NCBI GenBank assembly: GCA_022545745.1
Contig: JACZQL010000096.1
Coordinates: 1 to 6,058, forward strand
DNA length: 6,058 nt
Direction: 5' to 3'
Origin: Deltaproteobacteria bacterium
GTDB taxonomy: Bacteria; Desulfobacterota_B; Binatia; UBA9968
The position numbers were made by a program, and so were the translations under genes. The notes below the pieces were generated by a model. It saw only the letters and a list, made by a program, of their open reading frames with translations, was not told the origin of the DNA and did not search any database. Positions 5,300 through 6,058 of this stretch are shown piece by piece. Within the stretch, counting starts at the first letter, position 1; each line of letters starts with the position of its first letter.

Positions 5300-6058
5300 C
5301 TAAGCCTGAGAATTTGGAAAGTGGGGTCGTTCACCGATCATGACCATGCCGTCATGTTGGAAGACCACCATCTCCCCCTGGTAGGTTTGCTGCAGGACCT
5401 CGGGGGTGAGGACCTGTTGAGGCGGCCCCTCGGCAATGATGTGACGGTTTAAGCAAATGACCCAGGGAAGGTGGGCCGCGACCCAGTTTAAATCATGGGC
5501 GGTAAGAATAATCGCCACTCCATGGTGATTGATCTCGTGAAGGAAGTGAATGACATTGTCCCGGGAACGGATGTCGAGGCCGGCCGTCGGTTCATCGAGC
5601 AAGATAAGGTCCGGTTCCCCTAGCAAGGCGCGACCGAGAAAGGCCGCCTGTTGCTGGCCACCGGATAATTCCCGAATATGACGTTTGCGCAGAGCTGCAA
5701 GATTGAGCCGTTCCATCATCTCTTGGAGTCTCACCCGGTCCTCTTTGCTGATTCGCTTCAGCCAGTGGATTTTACGGTAAAGGCCCATCAGAACGACCTC
5801 TTCTACCGTGATAGGAAAATTCCAATCGATGGTCTCGAGCTGCGGGACAAAGCCGATTCTCCCTAGGCTCCCCGCGGTGATGGGTTGTCCTCTCAGGGCC
5901 ACCTTTCCCACGGTCGGGCGGATGGTTCCAAGGATGGTCCTGAGCAAGGTTGTCTTTCCTCCTCCGTTGGGACCCACCAGGGCCACAAACTGGCCAGGCC
6001 AAATCTTGATGGAGACATCCTGTATAACAGGCCCGTTTTCGTAACCGCTGGTGACATG
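5300..6058 (-). CDS. Metal ABC transporter ATP-binding protein (5' end missing)
   Basis: This is the cytoplasmic ATPase of the metal importer whose permease follows. The gene runs off the right edge at its 5' end; 252 residues are visible and only a few N-terminal ones are probably missing, since the visible part begins near the usual first strand (VTSGYENGPVIQDVSI). Counting from the edge, Walker A GPNGGGKT is at 29-36, the Q-loop VPQLETIDW at about 71-79, signature LSGGQQQ at 131-137, Walker B LILLDEP at 151-157, D-loop AGLD at 159-162, and H-loop TAHD at 186-189. All catalytic motifs look intact. The family is that of ZnuC, MntB and TroB-type ATPases; substrate is not decidable. The solute-binding protein and any Zur, MntR or Fur regulator would be expected beyond the right edge. 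A GTG at 5986 is an internal valine codon, not the start, because the reading frame and homology continue upstream of it. Confidence 0.92.
   Translation of the reverse strand, partial: HVTSGYENGPVIQDVSIKIWPGQFVALVGPNGGGKTTLLRTILGTIRPTVGKVALRGQPITAGSLGRIGFVPQLETIDWNFPITVEEVVLMGLYRKIHWLKRISKEDRVRLQEMMERLNLAALRKRHIRELSGGQQQAAFLGRALLGEPDLILLDEPTAGLDIRSRDNVIHFLHEINHHGVAIILTAHDLNWVAAHLPWVICLNRHIIAEGPPQQVLTPEVLQQTYQGEMVVFQHDGMVMIGERPHFPNSQA

Overview
The window is about 6 kb of ordinary-looking bacterial chromosome. Base composition is moderate to slightly GC-rich (by eye, not computed). All eight supported genes lie on the minus strand, so transcription runs from right to left. Coding density is high: the spacers are 1, 159, 9, 25, 62, 26 and 20 nt, suggesting one operon or two or three nested transcription units. 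Most starts have a weak or absent Shine-Dalgarno sequence; the clearest one precedes the DUF4382-like gene. GmhA (LPS heptose precursor) suggests a Gram-negative envelope, and a Cox11-type copper chaperone suggests aerobic haem-copper oxidase assembly. A VKOR-thioredoxin fusion in place of DsbB, and a bacterial deoxyhypusine-synthase-like protein, fit a lineage outside the well-studied Enterobacteria, for example Nitrospirota, Methylomirabilota (NC10) or deltaproteobacterial-type groups. The phylum cannot be fixed from this window.

Layout in transcription order (right to left): (1) the ATPase of a Zn/Mn-type metal ABC transporter, open at the right edge (5300-6058); (2) its nine-helix ABC-3 permease (4480-5298); (3) a 159-nt spacer; (4) a membrane-anchored fusion of an NTF2-like domain with a Cox11/CtaG copper chaperone domain (3421-4320); (5) a membrane-anchored DUF4382-like protein (2827-3411); (6) a 53-residue single-helix membrane protein (2640-2801); (7) a VKOR-thioredoxin disulfide-forming enzyme (1702-2577); (8) gmhA (1100-1675); (9) a deoxyhypusine-synthase-like protein (129-1079); (10) a noncoding tail with a degenerate periodic intergenic repeat (6-110).

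Genes 1-7 read as an envelope metal and redox group: divalent metal uptake, copper delivery to an oxidase, two uncharacterised membrane-anchored proteins, and a disulfide-generating enzyme. Genes 8-9 look like a separate envelope-sugar and unknown-enzyme pair that shares the transcript. The most unusual items are the NTF2-Cox11 fusion with its two uncharacterised followers, the DHS-like protein in a bacterium, and the periodic repeat at the left edge.
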